Shown one piece after another: positions 1 to 13,089 of a stretch of DNA of 64,000 nt. A program made the translations under genes and the position numbers. Below the pieces are notes generated by a model, which was not told the DNA's origin, searched no databases, and saw nothing but the letters and a program-made list of their open reading frames with translations. Source of the stretch: Perca fluviatilis (taxonomy: Eukaryota > Chordata > Actinopteri > Perciformes > Percidae); assembly GCF_010015445.1 (NCBI RefSeq), contig NC_053118.1, positions 10,710,407-10,774,406 of the forward strand. The letters run 5' to 3'. Positions within the stretch are counted from its first letter, which is position 1, and every line of letters begins with the position of its first letter.

Positions 1-1515
1 TCTTTTCCAAGCAGGAAGAAAGAGGGAGGGGGTGTTAGTGAAGGTTTTTTTTTTCACACTCTTTGGCCCAGTTGAGTTGTGGTTTTGCTGAGCTGCCTTT
101 TGTAGACTCATGTACACACATTAGATACAGCAGTCCTCTTATTTGTTTAACTCGCTTTATTGTGAAGTGTGCACCGGTAGCAACGCTATTCCAATAAATC
201 CAAGCTAGCGGATGTAGATATCTTTCAAGACTGCTCTTTGATGTCAAGTAGATGTCTATTCGGCAGCCAAAACACGGACAAAAAGTTGATGTTCATTCTC
301 AGCAGTGACTTACAAGCTGCATAGTTTTATGAAATCATGACCCGAGTGGATTATTTGTAAGCTTGACATCCTGCTTGCACATATTGTTTCGGCGTGACTT
401 TGTCAAAGAGGAGGAACGCCGCGTTGGTTTGCGAGGCTTCCGTTGTCGTTCTTCTGGCGGAGGAAATGAGGCATATGGGCCGACATCAACACCCCCATCA
501 AAAACAGACGTACGCAAACAAACAAAGTGGCAGCAAACTGGAGGGGGGAAAGAAGAAGGAGTAGGAGGAGGAGGAGGAGGAGGTGAAGGGGAAAATACTG
601 TACAGAGGTGGAATGTTTTCATGTTCTCAAGTCCCACAAACGGGAGCTATTTCCCCCCGCTGAGCAGTATATGGGCTGATATTGCCCATGACACGGTCGG
701 GGCCATAAAGCGCGCCTTCACTGAACGTTCCCTTGATGGGCAGTTTGTGCTGTTATACCCTGTGATTTTTTTTTTTTTTTTTTTACAGCAGACGAGACAC
801 GGTCTGTGTCTTTACAGGGATGGATGGCAACAGCTTGTGATGAGATCTTTGAAGTAGGGTTGGATTCATACATGGACCTCTGTTTTATGAAATATCTGGT
901 GACTACCAGCCAGAACGGTCCACTTGTGATACGATGGAGGTTTGCTCCTGACCGCAGTCTGTGATTATCTTCCTCATTTTATATCAGAAGGCGGGCCAGA
1001 GAAATCGATACAGTGAGGTGTTTAAAGGATTTTACAGAGCAGCTTCAGGGGTGGCAATCTGTAAAACCTATAATGAAACCTGCTTACCCTGCTTTAAAAC
1101 ATTTCATTAGTACGGATTTGGAGTGTGCTGTGACGATCCAAATGTAGTTTCAGAGGCTCTTCCACCGCGATAGGCGTAACATTCATAGGAAACTGGAAAA
1201 CTGGAAAATTGTAGTTTATTGGAAGTGTTTGGAATGGTGAAATGCAACCATATAAAAAAAAAAGTTTTCTGCTCCAGTTTGGTCAAAAAACATCAAGTGC
1301 CTGTGTCGGTCCGACCCCTACGCTGGAGTAAGCCCCTGTGTCGAGGTTTCTCACCTCGTATAGACGTCATAGCGTGGGATCTGTCTGATGGCGCTGCATC
1401 CCTGCGCCACCTCTTTCTGTCTGCCAGACCTCCAGTCCGACGCTGCTGCCAGCTCTCCTGTGGGCCGCAAACACTTTCATCTCCACATCTCCACCACACC
1501 AGGCAGATGAGGACG

Positions 1516-1553
<38 letters not shown>

Positions 1554-4500
1554 CGCACTTACAAACACACATTCACGCATCCGTGAGTGCAAGACACGTG
1601 TAATTGACACCGCCAAACAATAAAGAAACAGACCTCACAGGCAGAACAAGTCAGTTCTTTTTCAGTCTCTTTCTCGTCCCTGTTTCCATTCTCTTTTTCC
1701 TGTCTCGCACTCGAATGACACCCTCTCGCTCATGTATCGCATATCACGACGCGGAGCCGTCTGAGGAACAATGTGCACGCCACAGAGGAGGATGTGTTCG
1801 CGTGGCGCACCAGTGTTGCGAGGCAGCGCTGCTGCGTGCGCTTGAGTCCTCCCTCTCCAGTGGTCTGGCTGGAGGAGAAAAGAAGGAAGCCGAACGGGGG
1901 AGCCAGAAAACATCTGGTGCACAGTTGCACTGGCTCAGCCACTACTACTCCTACTCTTTCCACCCTCATTCCCTCTCTTTCTCCATCTCTGGTGGGCATC
2001 TTTATAGAGACATCACAGCTTTTAATTACAGCTGGTGATTGAGAGAGAGCCTGTGGCTTCTGACCCACTCGCGTCCATGAGCGTGGACCCAGAGCACAGA
2101 CATGCAGACACAACAACGCAGCAAGTACAGACCTGCCAGACCTTTGGCTGTGTGCTCTCTGTGTGTCTGGGTGTTTTTCTCTGTGTGTGTGTATGAATTA
2201 ACAGTGACAAATACAGGGGGGATCGCAGACTAATCACAGTGCCATTATAGTGGTAAGTAAAGGCCAAGGCCAATTTACCAAGGTTGTAGAGCACTACACC
2301 CCCATTAAAACAAAAAAAAAGCTGAACACTAAGGTGATGTCACAGGTTAGCAATTTCAGCTTAACGGAGAAAATACTAGCACAAGTTAGTGACACATGCC
2401 TGTGTGCTGCTTATCTGTGAGTTGAAAGAAAAGTCACTGGTCTGGAGCCAGTAACTATGAGCAGCCTGCTCAGAGCAGGGGATTTATACGATGTCGATGT
2501 GCTATATAAATACTGTGAAAGTAAATGTACAATCCACAGCCTGTATTCAGAAACGGTGCCTTTAAACAAGCCGTAAGGACTTCTGTACGGTTGTGATGTC
2601 ACAACTATACTATATATAGATATATGTAGAAAGTGCTTCAACAGTGCCGTTACAGTCTTTCCCCCGGCAGCAATGACTCTGAGAACGCAAATGCAGAAGA
2701 CCTGGAAACGCTGACCAATCAGAGCAAACTGGGCATTTTTCGGAGTGGGGCTTAAAGAGACAGGCACTAAAATGGAGCGTTTCAGACAGAGAGTGAATAC
2801 ATTATATTCAGAAAAATAATGTGTTTCTTTTTACATTAAAAGTATATAATGAAGTCTCCACACCCAGTGGAAAATAGGGGTAAAGTTACAGATTAATGTA
2901 TGCTCGTTTAATGATGCTCTGTGCTCCTTAGTCCCAGGCATCATGTAAGTCAAAGACAAGGGGAATTTGTTCTCTAAAATATGCTGCTATGAGTGTGATA
3001 TAACTGTCATTTTAGACGTATGTATATGCAAGGATGATTTCTCAAACTTAAGTATTTGTTCAGTTTTGGTGGTTGCAGCCAAATGTAGTAAACATATTGA
3101 GTGTTTAAATATTTAAATTTACATTTTAAAATGTCAAAAAGTGAAATATGTAATTCTGTGAATTTATATTTGATACGTTAACACAAAGACTATAATATAA
3201 TAGAGTCAATGATAAGAATGCAGTTTTTTGCACAACATTATACAGTTATGAGCTATAAAATAACTATGCGTCTGATTCTTAACATTTTCTAGGATACGTG
3301 ACGACCTCCCTAATTTGGGATACTCGCATGTGGCGAGTACTTTTCCCATGTCCGTATTTTGAGTGATCTGCTATGCGAGAAATACCTATGATATTGCCTT
3401 TTCAGTGAATTTAACATGATGGCTCTCCGAGGAAAAATCTCCAGACATGATTGAGTGGTCGGTGTCACGAAACTCAACCCATTCCCAGGTACCATATCAA
3501 ATCCCTTCAAACATAAATGCTCCTTCCCGCTGGGTGGCAAGGTTCAGGACCATGATCCCGGCAGGCCTTGAGACATTTCTTTCGGATTAGTGGGAGCTTA
3601 AGCATCCCTTTGATTTGATTCCTTTCTCTCTCCCCTGCTGCATTTCTGACAGATTCTGCTGCTTTCTGGAGTACACAAACCTCTCCTCGGCGAGGTGAGA
3701 CCCTGAAATGACCGTTGAAATTGCACTGTAATCATACGCAGCTAAAAACAACAAGAAAATGTCTGCCATATGCCTCAGAGCCCTCTGTTTGTGTTTTAGT
3801 GAGTCAAAGGGGGATTATTGACAAGAGTGGGAGAGCGCTGCCTGGATAGAGGGAGCTGAGCGGTGATGGCTCTTATTTGCCCGTGTCTGTGATCAGATCT
3901 GTCAGAGCCACTCAGCTGTCCGTCTGCCTGGTGTTTGACAAGTGTTTGATGCAGCACAGGCCTTAGAGGGGATCAAGCCCTTCCTGGATTGGCTTTACCT
4001 CTCTCCCAATGCAACAGGAGCTCTGCGAGCACATCAAACACACCCTTCCCCCTTTCTTCCGCCGTGATCTGATGAACTATTTTTATCAAAAAATATGCGC
4101 AGTCTGTTGGATCATCAGAGGAGACTGAACACCAGCGCCTTCCGAGAGTTAGTTGAACAATCAAAGAAAACAAAACACGGCCGGCCAGACTTGATTCCCT
4201 CATCACTGGACATTGCACGGGGATTGCGGCATGATCCTGATGGCCCCTGTCTCTGTTTTAGTGTCTAAGCCCGTCTGACTTAGCTTGGCTCCCAGCTTGT
4301 TAGGGTCTGGTCCTGTTTCGGGGACAGTTGTGCTCCACGTCCAAACATGTGAGGGATTTCCTCCTGGGGTTTCCTAGTAGAGAGGAGAATGGATAAAGGG
4401 ACTTGTGCAGAAATAAAAAAAAAAAAGAAAAAAATGGGGGAAAAATTCCCAAAAATCTCTTTTTTTTGTGGGGACCCCGGGGGGGGAGAAAAATGCAGAC

Positions 4501-5095
4501 CAGGTGGAAGTAGAGAACGGAGAGTGTGTGCGCACACGTGCATGAACACACATTGTTGTACGCATGCGAGGTGGAGAGGGCGACTGTGTGGATCACACAT
4601 GGTCGCCTTGTTTTCTCTCAGTATACCCATAGCACCCTGCCCCGCTTAGTTATTGTTGCTATGTCGAGCTTTCTGCTCTCACACGGCACAGGGCTCACAT
4701 CATCGCTGTTGGTTGAAAACCTTGTATGTCCAAAACCGTTGTTTTTCAGGAAATGAAAAAAGGCTAAGTTGGAAACATTTTACTAAGCTATTTACTTCAG
4801 ATGAATTCAGGCGGAATCGCCTTGGCACTGTTTAAACGTATAGGGGGACTAATAGCATTGATTTATGGAAAGAATTGGTTACAAGTTTGGGATAATAGCC
4901 GTAATTCTCCTCCCTTTGCGCTATCTCCGCTATCTATTTTTGCAAGGACACAGATTGCTTAAAGAAATACAAAAGTTTTTTTCCCCCTAGCTATCGCAGA
5001 ATGTCAACTTGGGCAGCCAGGCTCTCCCCAGCACTGACGCAGCGCTGTGGAGATACTAAAGTTGTCTTAATTATGTAGCCTTAATTATATCGTAA
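1..5095. other. No gene recognised; probable intron of the R-spondin gene
   Basis: I find no exon with a recognisable domain on either strand. Short open frames here are explained by microsatellites (a GGA-rich tract near 556-585 and a CA tract near 1519-1557) or are chance. The stretch lies upstream of, and in the same orientation as, the R-spondin last exon at 17224, and R-spondin genes have long introns, so it is probably intronic. That is inference: the preceding TSP1-encoding exon was not found anywhere in 1-17223. Confidence 0.4.
1519..1557. repeat. (CA)n microsatellite
   Basis: Alternating AC/CA run with two late CG interruptions. It produces a spurious cysteine/valine-rich open frame on the minus strand and a His/Thr-rich one on the plus strand. 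Confidence 0.9.
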
Positions 5096-5103
5096 GTCAT
5101 AAC

Positions 5104-5701
5104 TAGGGATGCTAATTTAGAGGGGGGTTTTCTTACCGATAGCGGATCCTAGCTAACCCGATCGCTAACCGTTAATCGACAAGCAGGCAACGGAGTCCCA
5201 GTTTACCCGTCCAGGAGGCTCGGACATACTTTCCGCGTTCCGTGGACAGATGCGGACTTGTACCGCTCGCTCACCCCACGATGTTCTGTGCATTGACGTG
5301 GACACGTGCAGCCACTTTCCTGGAACAGCCTGTCTCCACCGCAACCACCTGCGTGGTTGTTAGCGGTGTGTCTGCCTGGCATACTCTACCCTACTGCGTA
5401 GGACGGCCGATTTAACCCACCAGTCCTCATCGATATACCAGCATGTGTCTCGTAGCTCTCCATTGTGAGCACCACCCAACAAGAGAGCTACGAACAGAAA
5501 ACAAAAGAGCAGCTTAAAAAGCAACTCGCTAGTGCAAAGTTGGCACTAGCAAATGAACTAGCAGTTAAGAAATAGATTGCATAGCCTGTTTTTCTTTCAT
5601 CATGCAAAAACGTTTTTTTTTTATAACTTTTTTTATTTTTGTTTTAATAATATTGTTTTTAACCGTTCAACTAACTAAAAGGTTAATCGTTACCATCCCT
5701 A
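5104..5701. mobile_element. Non-autonomous hAT-like DNA transposon
   Basis: The left end reads TAGGGATGCTAA and the right end TTACCATCCCTA, so the termini are inverted repeats (TAGGGATGSTAA). The 8 bases outside the left end (gtcataac) and outside the right end (gtcagatc) match at 6 of 8 positions, consistent with a decayed 8-bp hAT target duplication. No transposase frame is visible inside the 598 bp, so it is a non-autonomous copy. hAT assignment rests on the 8-bp duplication and TIR style; the family name is unknown. Confidence 0.75.
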
Positions 5702-5730
5702 GTCAGATCCTCACCAGTTGATGATTGTAT

Positions 5731-5834
5731 TATTATTAAAGGTTTATTTAGATAGGGACAGATACAAAAAACATAGATAAGCTTCAACAGTCATCTGATG
5801 TATGTATAATAGTGTTTTTAGCCGAAGCTAATTC
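5731..5834 (-). mobile_element. LINE 3' tail fragment, minus strand
   Basis: On the minus strand this reads GAATTAGCTTCGGC followed by a block ending in CTGTCCCTATCTAAATAAACC. The same block occurs on the plus strand at 55530-55638. The layout (a 'ctgtccct...aaataaac' ending) resembles the LINE tail at 23560-23690. It is a short 5'-truncated retroposed end with no coding part left. Confidence 0.6.
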
Positions 5835-8800
5835 ACTAGTCCCTAGTAGGGCTTTTGGTTAAAAATAGAAATACAGATTTACATTATTAAAAATACGACA
5901 AGATGAAATGGAATGAAATGAAAAAGGAAAGAAAGTATACAGAGAGAGCACAGTGTAAGAACTAAATATGAGAGCACGATTGTTCCCGAATTAAGAGATG
6001 ATCCATGTAACAGACACAGAAGTAAAGAAACGGCATTGTTCCTATAGTGCCGTGTAGAGGTAGGCCTAGTATTATATAGCTATTAAGGAAAGGTGAAAGA
6101 TCAGACGTTTATTGCATTCTTTTTGGCAGCTGAGTTTATATACTTCATATTTTCAAACAGCATGTTTAAATTTTTACATTACAACAGAAAAGCCTTTTAG
6201 GATCAGGACTGTCCGATGTTTTCCAAATGTACCGCTCTCTGGTAATGAGTTTGGCCGGGGGTTGCTCTTCCAATAAAAAGCAGGACAGAGCTGCTAACAT
6301 GACCTTAAACTCTGATAGAATCCAGGACCAGACTTCCACACAGTGGAGGAACACTACTGTAACACTGGAGCTTTTTTTTTATCGTAATCTGGAAACACAT
6401 AAACTAATGTAGTTAGGTAATGCTTTTTGGCCTTGGAAGTAATGCTCGGTTACTAGGCAAGGACCTAGTTAGCTGGTCATGTAATTGGTTGCAGCTAACA
6501 TTAGAGCAGACCAACAATACCTAATCCATTCTTTACATTTTTGTTTGTGTGTTTCTGGCTTTGAAAAGGCTAAAAAAGACACCCCTCTCCAAAGTCTCCA
6601 AAATGCTCTTACTGCAGCCCCAAGGACATACGGCGAAAGCTTGATAGGCATGCCATTTTTGGTACATTCCATGTTCTTAAATTGCATCCCTGTTTCCTTC
6701 ACTTGCTTCCCTTCTTCTGCGAGGAAATCATGCGAGGTGAGAGGAAACGAGGGAATGTGTTTTCAGAGAGCTGGGACGTCCTTTCCTCTGAAGTGCACTT
6801 GAATTTGTCAGCTCTATGGGCGGCGATTTTAGCTGCACGGCTTCCGGGAATGCTGCTATCGTGTATCCTCCCTCCTAGCTTCTCGGGGATCCCTCCTCGC
6901 TCCTCGGAAACAGCTTCCGGTTCAAGGTAGGAAAGAGGAGCTATTAAATAGGAGACTTGAGAAGCAGCATATGATATAATTGGACCATCCCTGTTCAGGG
7001 CGGTAGGGCAAACTGTGAGTGTGCACTGACATACCAAAATCCAACCTAGCGTGGACTTTGACTTTAAGCATGTACTACTTGCCAGTAGTAGACAGATTGT
7101 TTGTTGAAACCATCATTCATCCTTCCCTGCTCCACCTCATAGCCCCCATGGGCCTGCAGAAAGCCCTTTACTCTTAGCACACCTTATTGCGTGCCTCCTC
7201 ATGGCTGTGTTAACAACCATTTTATTCCTCTCCATAAAGTGAGTTGGGGTTCTATAATGCAGAGGGATTGTTGGTGAAGACCTAGAGGTTCATGGGAGGG
7301 GGCAGAGCCAGGTAAATCCCCCAAGCCAGGGCCCTCCATTGGGGGTTGACACCCCCGCCCCCCCTCTCCGTTACCCGAGGCCCAGGCTTACATTATACTC
7401 AACAGATCCTGGAAATGCCGATTCCCCTCCTCGGATAAATAATAAGTGTTCCAAATATGTGTTTAAAAGCAGTGCGAGGTGGGTACCTTGTAAAAAGGTA
7501 GTGTGTAAAAGTACACTAAATTGATCTGCCAAGTACAGCTTTTATTAGCTTTTACTTCTTAATGGCTCTGCAAAGATAATGAACAGTATTGAGCTGCAGC
7601 GGCAAGCGATAGTGCATCAGTGTAAAGACACAGAAATGTAGATGACAGTTATATCAGAGTAGCTTGAGAGCAGCTGGTTATCAAAGATTAAATAGAACAC
7701 CTAAATCCATGAGGGATTTTGTGTCTGTTGTATGATTGATTTCATCAGCTCAATGCCATACACTTTTCGGAAACTAAGATTAGTATCAAAGCATGTGGGA
7801 ATTAGAAAATGGATCAAAGAGGTCTTTAGAGGTCTCATCTTTATTCACAGTAGAAGACATGGGAATCAAAGTGGAGTGCTATGGCCCTTTTCCACATCTG
7901 CAGTAACTTCGCTGCTAGAATTATGGATTTGCTACCGTGTATCCCAGCAGGTTTCCTGATCTGTGGATCTGCGGTCACATTTTGAAACCACTCCCTCAAA
8001 TGCTGCAGCAATCTACAGCTCAGCCCGACCTCGCCCCCCACGCGCGCGACAAATACAAAAACAAACAGACCCACACCCAGAGGCAAGCCTACAGGAACAT
8101 CAGCGCAGGGCCTCCCTTTGATAAGTGCTGAGCTTTATATTTTTCTCATCAGAAATGAAACACAACATTAAGCCATTCATTAAAGTCAACTAAAGCTAAT
8201 TATCCCTCATTTACCCAAGTGCCCAACGGCAGGAGAGCCCCATATACTTAGGCCCAGATGTGTCGATGAGTCAGTCGGGAGATAGCAGACCGCAGAGGGG
8301 GCCTGCTCACTTCACTCTTTGTGTGCTGCGGTTTCGAGGCGCATCAGACTCAGCGGGCCGGTCGCGATGCCTGTTCGCTGCCTGGCTGCTGACGTTAGCC
8401 TCGTGACACCATTGGCTGTGTCAAGCCGCCGCAATACAGCAAGGTTCCATTTAGTGGGGGAAAAAAAAAAGTCGATAATGATCAGTTGTATGCCTTCGTT
8501 TAAAAAACTGAATAATGAAGAGAGAGTATCAAACCTCAATGGCTGGCACATTTTCTAACTTATGTAGTGGCTGAGTCACATAAACAGCAGGCTTCTATTT
8601 AAATGACGTCTCCTTGCTGCAGGGGGCGACAGCGTGCGTACACATTTATTTATTTTTTTGCTTTTGAGCTGACGACGAGTTGGCAGCTTCGAGCGGAAGT
8701 GGGAAAACCCTAACAGTTGGCAGGATGTCATAGCCCAGAAACCATATAACGTCATGTGATTTAACTACTCAGAACTAATTTCTTCTTCTCTGTGTCTGGT

Positions 8801-9788
8801 ACCCCCACCAGACATTTAGGAATAATGGCTGAACCGCTTTACCACTGGGATGAGGAAATCTAGCGTTTGCCGCAGTTTAGGAGAGACATGTTTATATTTT
8901 GATGTGGAGTTTATATGAAACACTTTCTGTTTTTATGTTGTATACAAAGCTGTTACTAGAAATGAATTTGGGCAAAAAAGGTACAACAATGATGCCCATT
9001 TTTAAATGTAGGCTCAAAAGCTACGGTGTATTTTTCCATGTAAACTACTTGTCTTTTTTTTTTTTTTACTTTTTCCAGTCAAGAATGTTCCTGCTGCACT
9101 AGTCATGTATTCTGCCCTGCAAAGGCAAAAGACCTTAACTCGCTAGAGTGTGAAACTGAGAAAAATGACTTTAAAGTTTCTGTTTTGTCCAGACAAAAGT
9201 ATTATAGGTAGAACTCCCAAAATTTGACAACTAGTTTTTATAATGAAGAAATGTTTGTAAGCAAAAAATCTTGAGTTAAAAATTGACCTTTGACCCTTGT
9301 TTGGCAGTTACTGTACTCTGCCTTTGTATCATGTGCCAAAAACAAGGAGTCATGCAAAGGCAAAAGGCAGTAACTGACATATAATCAATATTTGCTTGCT
9401 GTTCACCATACTTACATCCATTATAAGAACACCTAACCAAGGTCTAGTCATCATGGTATTTGTTTTAAATTATATAGAAGACATTTGGTTGTTCCTATTT
9501 ACTGCTATAATGATCAGGATAGTGTGGCAACACTAACACAGTTGAACAGTATGACATATAAGTTACTTTGCAGTACAGTATACAGTATGAATAAATACAA
9601 GAAATAGTTTCTCAATAAAGATAATTTAATTATAATTGAATACAAAGGTATATTTATTGTTTAACAATAAATATATAATGTTTAACACTTTTGCAAGGCA
9701 CTGTATCTGTGTCATATTCTCATTAGGGGCTGAGCCCCCCTAAAGGTCTGATCCTAGAATCGCCCCTGGCCATAGGCGGCATTAGGCT

Positions 9789-9820
9789 ATTTTTAGGGGT
9801 GCTGAAGCACCCCTAAAAAT
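9789..9820. repeat. Perfect inverted repeat (15-bp arms, 2-nt loop)
   Basis: ATTTTTAGGGGTGCT is followed by GA and then AGCACCCCTAAAAAT, the exact reverse complement. A second, shorter G/C-rich hairpin (TTAGGGG...CCCCTAA) lies at about 9724-9743. The flanking 'cataggcgg' motif resembles the end of a repeat near 26805, so this is likely part of an old interspersed element. Confidence 0.85.
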
Positions 9821-12800
9821 CATCTCAGCACCCCTGAAAAATAAAGTCCTTATCATTGTGATTTTGTGAAATCGTGTAGTGCTCAAACGTTATTACTTCT
9901 GCAAACCTGATTTTAGCAATGCAATAGGATAAATGACGACAGGCTCAGCTCAATTTTGTTGTGCAATGTTAGATAAATTGCTAACTGTAGGCAAATGTAG
10001 CTTAGTAGCCTATAATGAGTTTTTAAAGTGGGCTGACCCTCTTGGAATAATGCATGAACACTTCCAAATTCCTATTCTGCCGAAGTTGCGTGAATGCAGC
10101 ATTTGCCCACGTTGGTTTAGCCTGCATTTTTTGCATTTAGAGTTTCATGGTGTGTTAGCCCCACAGCTTCACTGTGTGGACGGGACCTCTGGAGCTCTAC
10201 GTGCAGTCACAGTTGCTAAGCTAGTTGTATATACCTCAGAAGATGTGATGCATGAAGGCTTCCGAGTTGTTTAAAGGCACTGAGCTGGGCTGAGGAATGT
10301 AAAATAATGTCATTTTTGAATGAGTAACAAGAAACTGCTTACATGTTTCAATTAACTTAAATTAACTAAGTTTTCCACACAGATGTTTTAATGCATTTGT
10401 AGAGTACAACGCTGTATATCGACTTTAGGAGTATTTTAAGGATTACAAGTGCCATGTTGACATGTCGGCATCAAAGTGCGTCTCAGAAACCTGAGAGATC
10501 ATGCCCCAAGTTTCCAACTTGGAAATCTGACCCAAGGGATTATGCCATTTAATTTTTCCTAGTACAGCAGGAAGAAGTAATTCCCAACTTTCCAACATTT
10601 CTGAAACACAGAATAAGTGTTTAAGGGAAGTTTGTACTAGAGGAAACAGCTCTGGAAAGCCAATTCCGACCGTTTGAACGTTTTTGGAAGTTGGCCTAAT
10701 TTAACATCTGTCATCGAAGGTTTCTACTCGATAACGTACCTTTGAGCGCTCGAGCCAGCGGTGGGAACCCAAACAGCACAAATGGAAACAGTCCCGTATT
10801 GTGAAACGCAGCAGAGCGTGACTTTGAACTCTGAGTAGACTGATGGAGAAGAACGTTAATGTCACATGTAACATCATCTGTTCGGTACCCTTACTGGGCA
10901 GGTTGTGGCTGCTTCTCGCCGGTGTGATCGACCTTCTCCAGAGGGGGAAAGAACACGCTGTCTGCACTGACCATCAGGCGTATTAATCACCGTCTCAGTC
11001 ATGCATGTGTTGCCGGGACTTCTCCGCTTAGAGTCGTTAATCTCCGAGTCGGGTTTTCGCTTTAACTTATTGTCAGTGAAACGAAGCATCAAAGAGCCCG
11101 AGCGGTGAGCTAACCTGCTTTTTTAATCTCCGCGCAGATCCTCCGTTGGGTCATAGATGAGAAAATAATGACCGACCTAATCCCAACATTAGCTTTTAAA
11201 ATCGGAATGCATATGTTTTACATCATCCTCGCCTCGCAGCGCGGTGATAGTAAGCAGAGCAGTGGGGGGAAAAGGGAACGAAAGAATGAAAAAGTGAATG
11301 AAAGAGTGTGATCCAGAGTAACCTTGTTAGGGCTAAGTGATGCTGTGCAGAGAGCCTCTTGTCAGTTGGTTGGCAAGATGAGCTTCTTGTAAATGATTGT
11401 CCTCTCTGTCAAAAGGCTGATTTCTTTTTTCCTACATCTGACGTCTGGGTCTCTGCCGCAGTATTTCCCCGGTAGTTTTCCTCCCAAATATTGTAGCTTT
11501 TTCACTTGGTCTGTATTTGTTACAAAGTCCCACCTTTTAACACATTATTTTCATCTGTCAAATGTCAAATGACCCTTCTAGAGCAGTTCCCTGCAGGCAG
11601 ACAACAGTACAAAGCGCCGATAAAAGTTTTGGCCTACGCCTTAATGAACTATTGGTCACCTGAGGTCATACACTGTGTCCCACCTATAAATCAACTGCAA
11701 ACAAGGTTCGGCAGCAGAATAGGGCAGCGTCAGCGTCCGTAACCTTTTCCCAGACAGAGGAGTTGTCGGTGTGTGAGTAAAGAGAGCACTGGCTGGCTAC
11801 AGATCCTTTCCCCTTCACAGCGTTATAAATGTATGTGTGAGGAGGCCCTTAATGGCTGCTAATCCAATTTCTGCCACTGAAATCAAATCTCACTGGCGCC
11901 AGTAGTTCTCTCCTTCCCTCACAAATGATGGCCTCCGCTTTGGCCTGTTTATGAAAAACACGAGCCGCCAAAAAAAAAAATCCCGTTTTTTTTGCCTTCC
12001 TTAAATCCACCCGAATCATCACCAAAAAATTTAGGATTTTTTTTTTCTTCTGCCCAACAACATCCCCCGCCCTCTCTTTGTCCTACGAAAGTTATTAATT
12101 GACCGTCTGCGTCGAGTGGAGGGATGAGGTAACAGGAGAGCAGGGGAGAGTTTTCAGCAGTATAGGATCCCATTTACCGTATGTCTTAATGCCTTCTCGA
12201 GGTCAGCCATCGATTCTTTTCTAAAACCGCAAGCAAAAGGAGATAAGATTAGGCCTTCGATTCCTGCCGTGCTGCCGGAGCCGTTAGTGGATGAAATCAC
12301 GTGGCCTGTGCCGACAGTCGGTGCATTGCTCTTTCTAAGCAGGTCGTGGCCTCTGGGATTGTACTGTAGGACAACATACAGATACATACAACAGAGTTTT
12401 TTTCTTTTGCGGAGAAGTCTTCTAATCTATGCTGAGTGACGAAATGGTGAATAAAAGCCTTATTTCAGAGAATATGACACCGACTCTCGTGTAAACTTAT
12501 GCATATTCTTGACTTCGGTCCCCTTTTCCAAAACAAAGATATTAGCTTTGACACTGATGAAGGGAGCATTGGCTTTGGCTTCCTTCCCCCTGGATATGGA
12601 TTTGACTGATTATCTTTCAGAGCATCAGTTGGACGAGTAGTCATATTGCCGTTCCGCAAGGAGATATTATTCTGGAGCGCGAGCCTAATAATATGATACG
12701 TCTAATAGCGCTTAACTCTTAGTTGGACCTTCACCATGCCTTCGTCTCGATTATTGCTGAGAGCCTCAAATAGCAACGGCAGGGACACGGAGAGGGGAAA

Positions 12801-13051
12801 AGGGAGAAGGGAGAAGTAGAATGGTGGGGAAGAAAAAAGAAAAAGGCGGTGGATTTCGGCTGGCTTTGAGAGGTTATTGAGGAACGTCCACCACAGCGTG
12901 CAACAGGAGTTTAATATTTCTTTTTCGCACTGGTTTGGCAGCTGAAACGATTGAAAATGACACTAAGTATTTCTCAAGCTCACGTAGGTGATATAGAATC
13001 TTACAATCACTTATGCACAGACATAAAGGGGGATGTACTGTATATCATTCA

Positions 13052-13053
<2 letters not shown>

Positions 13054-13081
<28 letters not shown>
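13054..13081. repeat. (CA)n microsatellite
   Basis: Uninterrupted CA run, followed by imperfect CTCACACTC sequence. Confidence 0.9.

Positions 13082-13089
<8 letters not shown>

Noticed and set aside
335..857. Proline-rich minus-strand and glycine-rich plus-strand frames
   Set aside because: Both are produced by the GGA/TCC microsatellite near 556-585.
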